Shown: positions 44,755 through 57,360 of the stretch, one piece after another
Layout of the letters: every line of letters begins with the position of its first letter
Position numbering within the stretch: the first letter of the stretch is position 1
Assembly: GCA_961205875.1 (NCBI GenBank)
Contig: OY540812.1
Location: 16,740,001-16,804,000 of the forward strand
Direction: 5' to 3'
Length of the DNA: 64,000 bases
Origin: Sialis fuliginosa
Taxonomy: Eukaryota; Arthropoda; Insecta; Megaloptera; Sialidae
Made by a program: the position numbers and the translations under genes
The notes under the pieces: generated by a model
Databases searched by the model: none
Seen by the model: the letters and a program-made list of their open reading frames with translations, nothing else
What the model was told of the DNA's origin: nothing

Positions 44755-47063
44755 CACTCACGGAAAAAATTAAAGGACCACTTTTATTTTTCGAAAAAAT
44801 TGCTCATTTTCAAAGTAATGCCGATAGGTCAAATATGATCCATTTTTTACTTATAGGATATGAAAATTGAAGGAAATTTTATCATCTTTTCGAATTTAGG
44901 GGTATATTTGTTTTATTAAACTTATTATTGTGATCAAATCGCGGTTTAATAAAAAATAAAAAAATTGATTTTTTTTTGCAATTTTGAAAGATACCCACGG
45001 GGATGTTAAATTTTTTTTCTAAAATTTCAAGATAACCATTTTGTAGGAAATTTGTTCAGCTTTAGAACGCTTTTTCAAATTTTTTTTATAATTTTTTGGT
45101 GTTACGATATTCGAGTTTGAATGAAAAAAGTACCAAAAAGTTTTAAACGACCATAAAGGGCCTAATGTTAGTCGCACAGAAAAGAAAAAAAAAGAATATT
45201 AAAGCTTAAATAATCACCTATTGTCTAGTAGCATTTATAAAATGTTTAATTTTAACTTAACCATTCAAATACGAAAAACAAAACAGTGTTCGAATTTAAA
45301 TAATCCTGTAAAAATAACCTTTTTTTAATCATAGATCTAATGTTTAGAATGTATCCAGAAATTAAGTTTTATCAAAGAATATGAAAATTAGACTTATTAC
45401 CTTCTATGTGAACAAAGGTTCCAGTAAAAATCTTTTAATTTGGCTGAGAAATTGCATTTTGAATTTTTTGTATACATTTAGGATTTGACCGTACTTTTTA
45501 TAACAAGTTTTTCTTTGGGATTTTTTTTTCGAAAAACAATCAATTTTTGAGAAAAATTGTAAGAAGGAAAAAGTTTTTCTTTCTTGTTAAAGAATATTCA
45601 TAATTTTTTTCAGATGTTTTATATCAATATTGTGGGATTAAATTTATTTTTAATAGGGTACTTTTTCATTCAAACTTGAATATCTTGGCATCAAAAAATG
45701 TGACAATCATTTTTTAAAAAGCATTTTGAAGCTGAGAAAATGTACTAAATGATGAATATCATGGAATTTGGAAAAAAAAATCATACATCCCCGTGTGAAA
45801 CTTCCATAATTACAAAAAATTTCAATTTTTAATTTCAGTCAACTGCGTGTGGTCATGAAAAAACGTTCAACAACATATTAAAGACTCTTGATTTCGACAG
45901 TTAAATTAATTTTCATTGAATTTTCACCGCTTAATCGTTCAAAGTAACTGAATTTTTTTGGTCCACACGCGTAGTTGACTAAAAAAAATTAATTATTTAT
46001 TTGCAGTTATAGACATTTCACACGGGGATGTATGATTATTTTTTTTCAAAAATCCATGATATTCATCATTTAGTAAATTTTTTCAGCTTTAAAATGCTTT
46101 TTAAAAAATGATTGTCACATTTTTTGATGCCAAGATATTCAAGTTTGAATGAAAAAGTACCCTATTAAAAATAAATTTAATCCCACAATATTGATATAAA
46201 ACATCTGAAAAAAATTATGAATATTCTTTAACAAGAAAGAAAAACTTTTTCCTTCTTACAATTTTTCTCAAAAATTGATTGTTTTTCGAAAAAAAAATCC
46301 CAAAGAAAAACTTGTTATAAAAAGTACGGTCAAATCCTAAATGTATACAAAAAATTCAAAATGCAATTTCTCAGCCAAATTAAAAGATTTTTACTGGAAC
46401 CTTTGTTCACATAGAAGGTAATAAGTCTAATTTTCATATTCTTTGATAAAACTTAATTTCTGGATACATTCTAAACATTAGATCTATGATTAAAAAAAGG
46501 TTATTTTTACAGGATTATTTAAATTCGAACACTGTTTTGTTTTTCGTATTTGAATGGTTATGTTAAAATTAAACATTTTATAAATGCTACTAGACAATAG
46601 GTGATTATTTAAGCTTTAATATTCTTTTTTTTTCTTTTCTGTGCGACTAACATTAGGCCCTTTATGGTCGTTTAAAACTTTTTGGTACTTTTTTCATTCA
46701 AACTCGAATATCGTAACACCAAAAAATTATAAAAAAAATTTGAAAAAGCGTTCTAAAGCTGAACAAATTTCCTACAAAATGGTTATCTTGAAATTTTAGA
46801 AAAAAAATTTAACATCCCCGTGGGTATCTTTCAAAATTGCAAAAAAAAATCAATTTTTTTATTTTTTATTAAACCGCGATTTGATCACAATAATAAGTTT
46901 AATAAAACAAATATACCCCTAAATTCGAAAAGATGATAAAATTTCCTTCAATTTTCATATCCTATAAGTAAAAAATGGAACATATTTGACCTATCGGCAT
47001 TACTTTGAAAATGAGCAATTTTTTCGAAAAATAAAAGTGGTCCTTTAATTTTTTCCGTGAGTG
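44755..47063. mobile_element. 2.3-kb near-perfect palindrome (giant foldback element)
   Basis: Starts CACTCACGGAAAAAATTA and ends TAATTTTTTCCGTGAGTG, flanked by TA. Arms of about 1.05 kb (44755-45803 and 46016-47063) are reverse complements with only scattered mismatches, for example CATTTTTTAC flanks near 44845 against 46975. The 212-bp centre is itself partly self-complementary (AGTCAACTGCGTGTGG / CCACACGCGTAGTTGACT). No protein-coding frame. TA flanks suggest Tc1/mariner-type mobilisation. Confidence 0.93.
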
Positions 47064-47065
47064 TA

Positions 47066-48330
47066 TTTTCTATAACAAAACGTGGTCAATCTTTACATAA
47101 ATATCCGATAACATTTATACCTTTTACCAAAATTAAAAATATTTATTTCATCTCAGCATTTAAACTTAATTTTAAAAAGGCCGTGTCCAAAATAATCAAA
47201 TTTGAGTTTTCAACTTTTTTTTATAGAAGCACTCTTTTATCCAAATGTGTTATTGGTATCTAGCTATGTAAATCTATTTAACAGATTTAACAGATGCGTG
47301 CCAAGCTGTCAACACAAACACACTGAAAATTAGGTAGATTAGAAGAAATCTGGCATTAGTGTTCTATTATAGAAAAAATCAAAAAAACTCCAAATTAGTT
47401 AGAAACCATAAAAAACTATTTGTAAAACTGATGGTTCTTACTAATACCGGCCATATCCATAATAAAGTTTATACGTAATTTGGCCATTTTTTAAATTTTA
47501 ATATTTAAACATGTTGATCATAGACATAGAGCATGGACCACTCATTCTGTATTGTGTAACATTTCTTAAAAACAGTGAGAGAGATGCGGTAGGTTTGGGA
47601 TATATCTATCTCTTTTTCTAATAAGAATGAAATAGACACTCCTGTTATGTATATCCCAAACCAGTTTCTATCTCTTTCTTTTGACACTGCTATGTTTTCG
47701 AGTCAGATGCGCGATCTACACTAATGTACACCAATGGACTAATGCAAGTACTACTTAGCGCGCGTGCGCTAAGTCGTTAATCACTATCATAAACCTGTCA
47801 TTAAAACATGATACCTTGCAGAAATTATAGTTGTAAAACATAGAAAATACCAAAAGGTTATATACCAGTTCATTATTATTAGGAAAACGAACATAAACTA
47901 TAAAATAGTTAATAATGTAACGCTACTGAATTTATTTTACATTGGACGTATACATTTCACTTTGTATAATAGATGGCGTGTTCAGAAGATCCAAAACAAA
48001 ATAAACATTTGTATAAACGAGACAAACTAAAAATAATAAACTGCCATCAAGACTTACCATGTTCTCTAGTAAATATTTATAATTTGACGAGCTAATTCCA
48101 GCCACCGCCAATATAAATTGAGATAAAATACACAGCCATACGTCTATTTCCAGAAGCTATGCGGATTTTTTTTTAAATATACACATAGACCATCATGAAT
48201 TTGTATATTAATTTATTACTTCATAAATCTTTAAATTTGAAGTAGACGTTTGATATTTATTAAAATGATATTTAATTCATTTTGAACAACTGTTCTCAAA
48301 TACAGTAGAGTTGCGCTAATTTTAGAAAAA
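47066..48330. other. AT-rich stretch, nothing recognised
   Basis: Short open frames only. ATATCCCAAACC near 47640 and GGTTTGGGATATAT near 47592 form a small inverted repeat. Confidence 0.45.
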
Positions 48331-48636
48331 TTGAACACCTTATATTTAGAATTAACTTATTACTGTTAACCATCAGAGATGCGGGAACCTTTTACACCTT
48401 AAGGCCATACAAACACACACAACATCTACCAAAGAACCACGAAGGAATTGTCTGAAAAATCTAAGCTAGTAGACAAATATTTATTGAACACCTTATATTT
48501 AGAATTAACTTATTACTGTTAACCATCAGAGATGCGGGAACCTTTTACACCTTAAGGCCATACAAACACACACAACATCTACCAAAGAACCACGAAGGAA
48601 TTGTCTGAAAAATCTAAGCTAGTAGACAAATATTTA
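48331..48636. repeat. 153-bp tandem duplication
   Basis: The unit starting TTGAACACCTTATATTTAGA occurs at 48331 and again at 48484, essentially identical over its length. This is a recent duplication. Confidence 0.95.
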
Positions 48637-48763
48637 TGAAGAAGAAAAAGAGGATTTAGTTTTATTTGTTATTTTTAATTTTGAAATATAGTTCCCTCGT
48701 ATTGCCACTAAAAATACAGAACTTTGAAATTTGTTTTCATACTCATTTTCATATTTTATGTAT

Positions 48764-49292
48764 AGTAACGCTTTTATTCCGGTTTAACTATAACCGATGT
48801 AATAAAACCGGGTGTAAAAGTCCGTGTAAACGGCACTTTACACCCGACATAACTAATCGGGTTTAGTTATGCTATTCCTCTTGGTCTACGGGAATAGCAT
48901 AAGAAAAACCGGAATAGAGCAGGAATAAAAATGCGTGTAAACTATGTCTATATGGACATAGTTATACCTATTTAGCCAACCTCAAAAAATATAAGTATCT
49001 ACGGAGTATAGATATTTCATCGTAATGCACTTTGCATTAACGTCAGTTAAAATATGGTTAAAACACCAGTGACAAGAGATGGAAAACAAAAGAAACGTGA
49101 TTCATTGGACATAAAAGAGACGAAATATTTTTGAGATTTCTTGTTGGTACACCATCGAGCTTATAGCGTATTTAAAATCGTAATTATAATTCCAGCTCAC
49201 TTATTCTCGTATGTGTAAACAGCACCACTTGAAACGGTTTAACTACATCGGTTATAATAAAACCGGAATGACGGCGCTGTGTAAACGTACTC
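48764..49292. mobile_element. MITE family C, copy 2
   Basis: Left AGTAACGCTTTTATTCCGG and right GGCGCTGTGTAAACGTACT match the 43770-44053 ends. Shared interior: AAAATATAAGTATCTACGGA and TTTCATCGTAATGCACTT. It is longer by about 245 bp because of an extra inverted segment (TTATGCTATTCC / GGAATAGCATAA). Confidence 0.85.
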
Positions 49293-49395
49293 ATTGATAT
49301 TTTCAAACTGTCTTACAGGAGGTCACCCTAAGTGTAATAATAGAAAAAGGCCGCAGATTTCCCATTTTTGTTTTAGACAAATAGATTGATTATAA

Positions 49396-49670
49396 TCCAT
49401 ACTATTATTATAAATGCGAAAGTGTGTCTGTCTGTCTGTTACCTTTTCACGTACAAACCGCAGAACATTTGGCAAAGAGATAGCTTGCATCCTGAGGAAA
49501 AACATAGGCTATTTTGTATCCCAAAAATATTATTAGATAAAAAATGGGTGTTTTATCAGCTATCATAACAGAAATCTGTATTTACTAACCTTCTTCTTCG
49601 CAGGTTTTATGTCTGACAGCTCCTATTTAACCTAACTTCCCCGCGCGAACGAAGTCACAGGTAATAGCTA
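49396..49670 (+). mobile_element. Short non-autonomous Helitron, second family
   Basis: Starts TCCATACTATTATTATAAAT after A, runs through GCGAAAGTGTGTCTGTCTGT and ends with CCCGCGCGAACGAAGTCACAGG plus AGCTA. The 5' start is a widespread insect Helitron signature. The 3' hairpin is degraded. Confidence 0.75.
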
Positions 49671-52600
49671 TTATAATATAAAAATAATTGTAATATTGCT
49701 TTCTATCTACGATATTATCGATGTAAATATCGATTCAAAAAATTATATATTGTCAGTATCTTTTTTGTATTTATAAATACATATAAAATACGTTGATCAG
49801 TATTGATTTTATCTGTTCAAGTTTACGAGGCCTAACTGTATTACTTTTAAAAACCTTATTATTTTTTTTTCAAAGAAACGATAATATACTCATACATATA
49901 TATAACTGATCTCTGAAAATCGTTTACTTTGTTTTATAATTTATTTTTTACAGCATCCGCACGCCTACAACCTCCCAATAGAGAACTTGCGTTGAATGAA
50001 TATCAAATATTTTATTTAACTACCAATAAACTATAGATCTTATTATTATTCAATTTTATAAATATACTGGATCTAAATTTTAGATTAATAAATAAACCGT
50101 TTTTCAAAATGTTAATTTAAATAAGTATCTCCACCATTATCTTGTTACTTAAGTTAAATTCTTTAGTGCATTAACGACGTTTAATGAATGTTCACGACAA
50201 AATGCATAATTTTACTCGTCTATATAAATAAGCTTGACTTGAAGCTACAGAGTGTGCCAAGAATTACTTCCTTGATTCTTATTTTCCTTAAAATAATTGC
50301 GTATATATGAGATCCGTTTTCTAACTACGATTAACGTTAATCATAGCTATTCGTTAGATTAGTAAATCGTCCATTTACTAACCGTGATTAAGTTTACGAT
50401 TTTTTATGCTACACTTCAAAAATAATTTCAAAAATTCCAAAATTACTACTTTATTATGTAATAAAATTTACTTTAAAAATTTCTTTATTTTAATAGGATG
50501 TATTACTTATCAATACCTACTACATATGTTTACTTTTTAAATATAAGAAGTTCAGAAATAATAATGATTAATGAGTACTACTTTTTTTTGTTGATTTTTA
50601 AATTTTGATACTTGAATAAGAAGTAATAAAGTAGGTACATTTATAAATACATACGATATTGCTCAATTTTATAAAAATACCAAACTAAAAAATTCTATAA
50701 ACAGAATAAATTTAAAAAATCTTTACACAGAATAAATTTATATTCTTGTTCTAAGATTAAAAAATAAGAAAAAAAAGTTAATGTAAATATTCGTTTTAAT
50801 ATGAATCTTCAAAGATCTATAACCAGTTGTAAATAAGTTACTAATTTGACTAAAAAACGAAATTAAAAATGGTTATTTGTTGATAAAGATACAGTTTTGG
50901 AGGTATATTCATATTTACATGAACATTTATTTTTATTTATAATCGTAGAACAAAAATATTATTATATTGTGTAATTAGAAGCATCCGTATTAAGTTTAAC
51001 TCTGCAATATTATATCATTACTGTCGTATTTCTCATAAACGACTGATCTTATGACAAATTAACAAAGTATATTTCTGTGTATTTTGTGGCATATGATATT
51101 AAAAAAGATCCAAACACAGGAAAAAATTTAAGAACAAAAGAATACTAAAATCAAAGGACCCACTAACTGGCCTCACTCTTCCTTGGTCTAAATAATCATT
51201 AGTTGATACTGGAAATCGATAACACGTATTAATACTAAACCGATTATCAAATTACATGACTATATTATTACAATGAGTTCTGAAGAAATTGAATAAAAAT
51301 TAAAAATGACCTGACTTTTTTTAAACGATCACAAAGCTTCTCATATATTATTCGAAATTATTAATTTTGCTTCTTCGTCATATCGAAGGTACGAGAAGCT
51401 TTTTGATCGTTTTTTATAAGAGAAAAAAATTCTACTAGAATTCTAATAGAATGAGCTGTTTTTCTCCATCTGGCCGTCCGCCGCCCCTTTTAAACTGGCA
51501 CTACGGGCGGTCGCCCAGTCTCCCTCCATAAAGCTGGCATTGCTGTTATACATTAACAAATTAATTAAACAATGAATTTTAATAAATATAAACATTTCAT
51601 ACATCAACCATTCTTTTTTCCAAAGCTTACTTGACTTGTATTTAATATTGCACTCGAGTGATTAATTGTATAGTTTTGTCGACAAACAAACATATTTTAG
51701 TTTTTCATGGCACTTGTGATTTGTATTCAATAATTAATAAAATGCGTTGTATCTTTGTCATAAGTTGTTTTATTGTCGAAGATACGAGAAACTTTGCGAT
51801 CGTTTTTTTAAAGAGAAAAAAATTGTTCACCGATTTCAAAATTTTTACTCGATCTTTCCGTTTCAGGTCAAGACAAACATAATTTATAATTGGTTTAGTA
51901 TTAGTACGTGTTTAATACTAAACCGATTATAAAATTTCATAACTGTCTCACAATGGTTCTCAAAATATTAAATAAAAACTAATTGGGGCTAAATCTTTGG
52001 GGAGCTGTAGCTTCCTCACGAAGAATATCCGGACCATGTTAATATGAACTTTTTATCTTTAAATATTTTTTTCGGCTGACTATTCAAGTTTGTTTTCCAC
52101 CTGATATAACTCACTCTGTATATAAGAAGCCATATATAAACTTGAATGTCTTTCTTTTTAATTAATATACGTACAATTCGTTGGTGTGGAAATGCTCATT
52201 TACACCATTCTCATTCAAGACCGTGCAAATTTAAATACAGCAAATAATAGTAAAATACAATCTATTTGTGAGGTACCTACTAAATATGTATGTCTGACAG
52301 TATTATGTTGTCTAAGGACTTTAGTAATTTATTATTTAATTCAGCAGATAATGTAACATAATTCAGCACCTCGTAAAGAAATTTTATTTTGGTTTTAATT
52401 CACAGAAATTATTTATAATACCGAACATTTATGGTACAGCTTGTAACCGACAGTTACTCCAGTTTGTTTATTTTTTTCCAATTTAAAAACTGCAAGTCTA
52501 AACATCTACATACATAATTTCCTATGCGATATAAATACATATATCGTATAAATACGTTGTCGGCTAATAGCGGAGCGTGCAACCAGATATAGGGGTTTTA

Positions 52601-52862
52601 TGTAAAATCAGACCACCAAAGAGTGCAGGCCCGCAGGCCGGAGGCCCGCGCGATCACAGGTATTTGCGATCCCCAGGCCGGCACTGCTTAATCAAATGTT
52701 ACCGTTTACTCTATTTAATAATAATAATGATATTTGTTACTAAAATTCGTTCATTTTTGAGCAAGTGGTCTATTATTATAATAATTCAAAATCAAGAATA
52801 AATCATAATTGAAAATATATACAGTGACACGTTACCCAATATATCTATTCCTTAAACGAAAC
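49671..52862. other. Gene-free stretch with an unclassified inverted duplication
   Basis: Related blocks at about 51210-51420 and 51770-51960 share AATACTAAACCGATTAT and GATACGAGAA-like strings, so an old duplicated or inverted repeat is present. A short GC-rich patch at 52610-52690 (GCCCGCAGGCCGGAGGCCCG) stands out but has no frame that I recognise. Confidence 0.4.
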
Positions 52863-53055
52863 ATTAAAGCTTTGGCACTTTACAGAAACGCTCTTCGTCA
52901 CCGCTACAACCTTGCAAATCTATTACATGTTAGCTGCGTCAAAACGCAGTGCCGTTTCGACGCAGCTAACATGCCACTTGTATTGAACCACATATAATAG
53001 ATTTGCAAGGTTGAAGCGGTGACGGAGACCGTTTCTGTAAAGTGCCAAGGCTTAA
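52863..53055. mobile_element. Foldback MITE, 193 bp
   Basis: ATTAAAGCTTTGGCACTTTA and TAAAGTGCCAAGGCTTAAT are inverted ends. Inner arms GTTAGCTGCGTCAAAACG / CGTTTCGACGCAGCTAAC (sharing GTTAGCTGCGTC/GACGCAGCTAAC) and AATCTATTA / TAATAGATT nest inside. The element can fold along nearly its full length. Confidence 0.85.
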
Positions 53056-53347
53056 TGATATAAAAAAATATTATTTCTCCGTAAAAAAGACCACTTTCAT
53101 AAGCGACCATATTTTACTAGTAGTAACCATAGCTGGTCGGTTTGGTGAAAATCGGAAAAACAAAAAAACCAAAATTATAAGTAGGTATATATATGTAGTA
53201 AAATAAAAGATAAAAAAAGGTTTTTAAAACTTTTCTATCAAAATTTAAAGATCATAAAAATTTTAATATAATGACTCATCGTCTGTTTTAACATATATTT
53301 ACTAAACAAAATATAATTTGGTTATTTTAATTTTAAATATTTAGGGT

Positions 53348-53546
53348 CGATCCAGACTATCGTGCTGGTCTCGAGCTGGTCTTGGTTCGGTCTCGCTCCA
53401 ATCAAATATAAATATACAATAAACAATGAAATTATTTACACTATAGGTATCGCTTTGGTCTTGGTCAAATTATGCTCCGATGCAGTATTATTATACTGAA
53501 TATTTGACTGGAGCAAGATCGGCACGGTAGTGTGAATCGACCCTTA
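53348..53546. mobile_element. PIF/Harbinger-like MITE, unexpanded copy
   Basis: GGGTCGATCCAGACTATCG at the left and GTAGTGTGAATCGACCC at the right, TTA on both sides. It contains a single copy of the 79-bp unit that forms the array at 27589-29642 (CTCGCTCCAATCAAATATAA). Confidence 0.88.
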
Positions 53547-53549
53547 ATC

Positions 53550-54253
53550 CATAACCAGAAAGTAGAATGGCTAAATTCGGTATACATATGTTTATTGCTT
53601 ATACGCCAAAAAATACTCGGAAATTATCATATGTACCTATTTTAAACTAAATGAAAAGTCTTCTTAAGATTAATTATTTAATAATAATAAAAAAATATGT
53701 TCGAAAAATATTATGAACACTTCAGCAAAATAAAAAAAAACTATCTTTAGCCAAGACAATCCTTGTTTTATAAATAACGAAAACAATATTTTAATATAAG
53801 AATATTATAATCTTAATCCAACTATATTATTGTTTCTTGAAAGCAATATTGTCGGACGAAAACAATAAATTCTCTGTTTTAAACAATATTTCGAAAATAA
53901 TATTTTATCTTGCTTTAAGCAAAGTTTTTTTATGCGGGTATGTGTCGTTGTAACATCTATGAAGAAGATTCACGGACCATTATATGTATATGCGTGCCAC
54001 AGATGTGCCAAGAACAGCATAATTTATACATAATTCATAATTTACATGCGATAAAACGTTTTTGGTGAAAAATTAATAACGAATATCAATATTGACGGTT
54101 TAATAAAATTAAAGGCTATAGGTTCTTAGTATCGAATGCATTCTAAAAGGTGTAATTTTTAATAAAATTATCGCTAAGAGGCATTATATTATTTTCTGTA
54201 TTTTTCTTTTTTTAAATTTCGTATAAACATTTTTATTTGTAAAGAACATAATA
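53550..54253. other. AT-rich stretch, nothing recognised
   Basis: No gene or classified repeat seen. Confidence 0.5.
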
Positions 54254-54765
54254 AGGTAAAGGCACCAGTAATGGCCGCTATAAGTTTTCGTTTTTTTTTA
54301 CTAATGGGCTTGTTTTTTGTAATTCTCATGAACTCATGTTACTAATAAAACAAGTCTCTCTTTATTTAATCAATTCAATTACCAAAGTCCTCAAATATAG
54401 TTTGTTTTTTAAATTATAGCCTTTTATTTTATTTTTGTTCATGTTTTTTCTCCAGTAATGGCAAATGTAAAACCAGTAAAGAGCACGCAGTGATGGACAC
54501 TAACTAATGATTACAAAATGATAAGTACTACGATACAAAATATCGTCAAATTTGAAACAATGTAAAGCAATTGTTATGATAATATAATAATTAATAAATA
54601 AATTTTACTAATAATTAGTTCAAATGTCCACCATTTTGACATCTATTGACCGATTGTCATCAAATCACGCTGTAAGACAGTTAAATGTATATACATATGT
54701 AGATTAATATTCAGAAATGGTAGTAATCAAATATTGGGTCCATGCTAAGACTGGTGCCACTACCT
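54254..54765 (+). mobile_element. TA-flanked MITE family A, copy 4
   Basis: Starts AGGTAAAGGCACCAGTAATG and ends ACTGGTGCCACTACCT, TA on both sides, colinear with copies 1 and 3. Confidence 0.87.
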
Positions 54766-55665
54766 TAGTCGGTATGAAGTATTGTTGTTTTTTAAAAGTT
54801 ATTTAATAATGTTTTGCAATACAAGAAGATAATTCCTATCTACTGTAAAATATCGTGTTTTCTTAACATTTGCTTGTTTCTATTATTTTGTCAAATCAAA
54901 CAACAAATCTTTGACAGATTATTGGTTTGAAAGATAAACAAATACCTTTGCTCTCAGGTGTATTTGTATATATCATAATAGCGTAACAGAGTTGTTCAAA
55001 ATGTGGCGTTGTACATTAATAATATATATTTATTCGGTGGAAAGGAATGTTCATAAAGATAAAACATTGTAGCTCCATAATTCCTATTAGTAGTACATTT
55101 ATAGGTAATTCTACAACTCGATATATAAATCAAAATAATATGTAACAATAGGCGACTCTTTGTTCATGTATGTATAGTAAAGTAAGTATAGAGAAGTCGT
55201 GAGCCAAAGTCGAGCCACCTGAGTATTAAGTCTGGCCTGCGAGCATATTTCGATTATCATGAATTTTCCATGCAAAATAAAAATTATATAACAAAATATT
55301 TTCACATCTTAATTTCCTGTAAATTAACATAAATTAACAAAAAATAATTTAAGATAATTATGTATGTAATTTTGAGAACTTATTATTGAGAAAGAATTTA
55401 AAAAAAAATTAAATAAAAATGTTTTCATTGTGGATTTTTTATTCGTCTTTTCCAAAATTTCATTTTTATATTTTATATAGTTTTTTGGTCAATTTTCGTC
55501 TTAAATAGTTTTTTAAATGAAATATTGCGAGCTCAACCGTTGGAAGTACAAAAATTGACAAATAAAAACTTTTATTGGTAAATAAAACTACTGGCCTACG
55601 AACAAATTATAATATTTTCATTCGAGATTCGACCTTCCGTCAAATGTATTCACCCACTCCATGTA
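54766..55665. other. AT-rich stretch, nothing recognised
   Basis: No gene or classified repeat seen. Confidence 0.5.
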
Positions 55666-56009
55666 TGTTCGGTATTATAAAGAATTTGTTTGAGTGGAAC
55701 AAAAGCAAATTAACTTCCAGCTGACGCTATCTGTTAGGTATTAAATATAAATGACAACACACTCACAAAGGTAGCTAATTAAATCGTACATATGATAAAC
55801 TTGACGCATGTGCGATAAATACAATCAGCTACTTAAAATAAGTACTGCCAAGTGTACCTCATAAAATGCATAGCATTTACATTGTTATACATTATTACCA
55901 CTGCTTTAAAATATCGATCAATTTCATAACAAATTGACACCTAGCAAATAGCGTTAGCTGGAAGCTAATTTGCATTTGCGCTCAAGCAAATTCTTTATAA
56001 TACTGGGTA
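55666..56009. mobile_element. MITE family B relative, copy 3
   Basis: TGTTCGGTATTATAAAGAAT at the left and ATTCTTTATAATACTGGGTA at the right, GTA on both sides. Long inner arms (TTAACTTCCAGCTGACGCTA against AGCGTTAGCTGGAAGCTAA). Confidence 0.75.
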
Positions 56010-56640
56010 GTAGAGTGTTAAAAAAAGTGTCAGATGTTTTAAGGGCGTATAAAGTATTGAGTAATACAGTTTATTACGTAAGTCTGTCCGCGAACCAATC
56101 CGCCTTCCAGACACGAGAGTAATTCTGAGTCTTTAAGTTAAATGGGTTATTAAGTATATAGATACTTGAACTTGTTTATAACGGTTTCATTAACTTGAAA
56201 TCACTCATATCTCGAGATTATTTATATTATGGTCTAAACAAAATTGTGATACATATACATTTAGTAAATTTGTTTAAATAAATCACAAAAAAGTATTCTT
56301 TAATTATATACATATGTATATACGTTTGATATGGTACTCAAAAAATTATAATTACGAAAATCTTGTCTTCATTTCTATATAATTACATTAGACTAGTTTA
56401 GAGGCAATTAGAACTATAGTCATATATGGAATATATGGAAGTAGGGATTAATAAGGGACAGAAAATTTAATTCTGAGGTAATGCAATCTCAGAAATGACA
56501 GTTATCTGTCGTCTAACTGACTGTTAGTTTCCTGAAACAGGTGACAAATGGTTCTTCAATTAGATACATATATCCAAAAATGACAGTGTTACCAAAGAAG
56601 AGCGAGATATGAAGACATCTAAAATCAATCACCTCCTATA
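56010..56640. other. AT-rich stretch, nothing recognised
   Basis: No gene or classified repeat seen. Confidence 0.5.
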
Positions 56641-56778
56641 CAGTGTATTCCAAGTTGATTAAAAGACATATGAAATTTAACATGGGGGCATTTAGTAGTG
56701 TTGTAGTAACCTTTGGTCAAATTTAACGATGTGTTGTATTTAGAAATGCCGCCAAAAAAATCAACTTGGAATACACTG
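56641..56778. mobile_element. 138-bp MITE
   Basis: CAGTGTATTCCAAGTTGAT and ATCAACTTGGAATACACTG are perfect inverted ends flanked by TA. No coding capacity. Confidence 0.9.
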
Positions 56779-56785
56779 TATAATA

Positions 56786-57077
56786 CAGGTCTTCAAACCG
56801 GAACTGAATCGAAAACCGAAAACCGGAAAAATCGTTATATTTTGCTGGAACGAAAACCGGAACTGAACCGAAAAAATTAACATGATCTTACTTCCCACTT
56901 CAGTTGTTCAGGGCTATCATACAAGTACCATAAAATGTTCTAAATTATGAAAATAAATTTTTAATACAAATAAAAAAAAGTATAATTAATCACTCGGAGC
57001 TGAACCGAATACCGAGAAAACCGTTATTATTTTCGGAACGAAAACCGAAACGAAAAAAATAATGGTTCGAAGCCCTG
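56786..57077. mobile_element. MITE with AACCGGAACTGAA-rich interior
   Basis: Ends CAGGTCTTCAAACC and GGTTCGAAGCCCTG, TA-like flanks. The interior has degenerate repeats of CCGGAAC and CGAAAACCGAA. It sits only eight bases from the preceding MITE. Confidence 0.7.
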
Positions 57078-57360
57078 GTATTGAGCAATGGCAGTACCGC
57101 TGTTTGGGTACTGTAACAGCACGAGGCACACAGCAACTCTCCTTCCACCTGTTATTTCCAGTCGGTCCAGTTGCGTTGGACCAAGATGTACTCGTACAGA
57201 TAACATGCATAACAACCATTAATAATTGTAAATGAATAATAGAGAGCGCGCGCGCGGTGAGACGCAAGGGGGTGGCTATTGCGTCACCGCACGACCGCCC
57301 GCTCGTATATCTATAAAAGGACTGGCCCGCGACTTATTTGTATACTCTTGAATAGTAAAG
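57078..57360. promoter_or_regulatory. GC-rich patch with TATA box; unassigned coding-like remnant beside it
   Basis: 57243-57335 is CpG-rich (GAGCGCGCGCGCGGTGAGAC, GACCGCCCGCTCG) and leads into CTATAAAAGG at 57311-57320, a canonical plus-strand TATA box with suitable spacing to a start near 57345. The neighbouring 57080-57240 has higher GC and long open frames on both strands (minus-strand text such as TQLDRLEITGGRRVAVCL) that I cannot assign. It may be an LTR or the edge of an unknown gene. Confidence 0.3.

Noticed and set aside
52577..52801. Coding gene in the GC-rich patch with GGCCGGAGGCCCG
   Set aside because: The frame is short, carries no domain, and the GC-rich part is only about 80 bp; more likely a repeat fragment.
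57027..57267. Minus-strand frames that resemble a signal peptide or a conserved protein
   Set aside because: No ATG-initiated frame gives a convincing signal peptide, and the 3' part is MITE sequence. Kept only as an unassigned coding-like patch.
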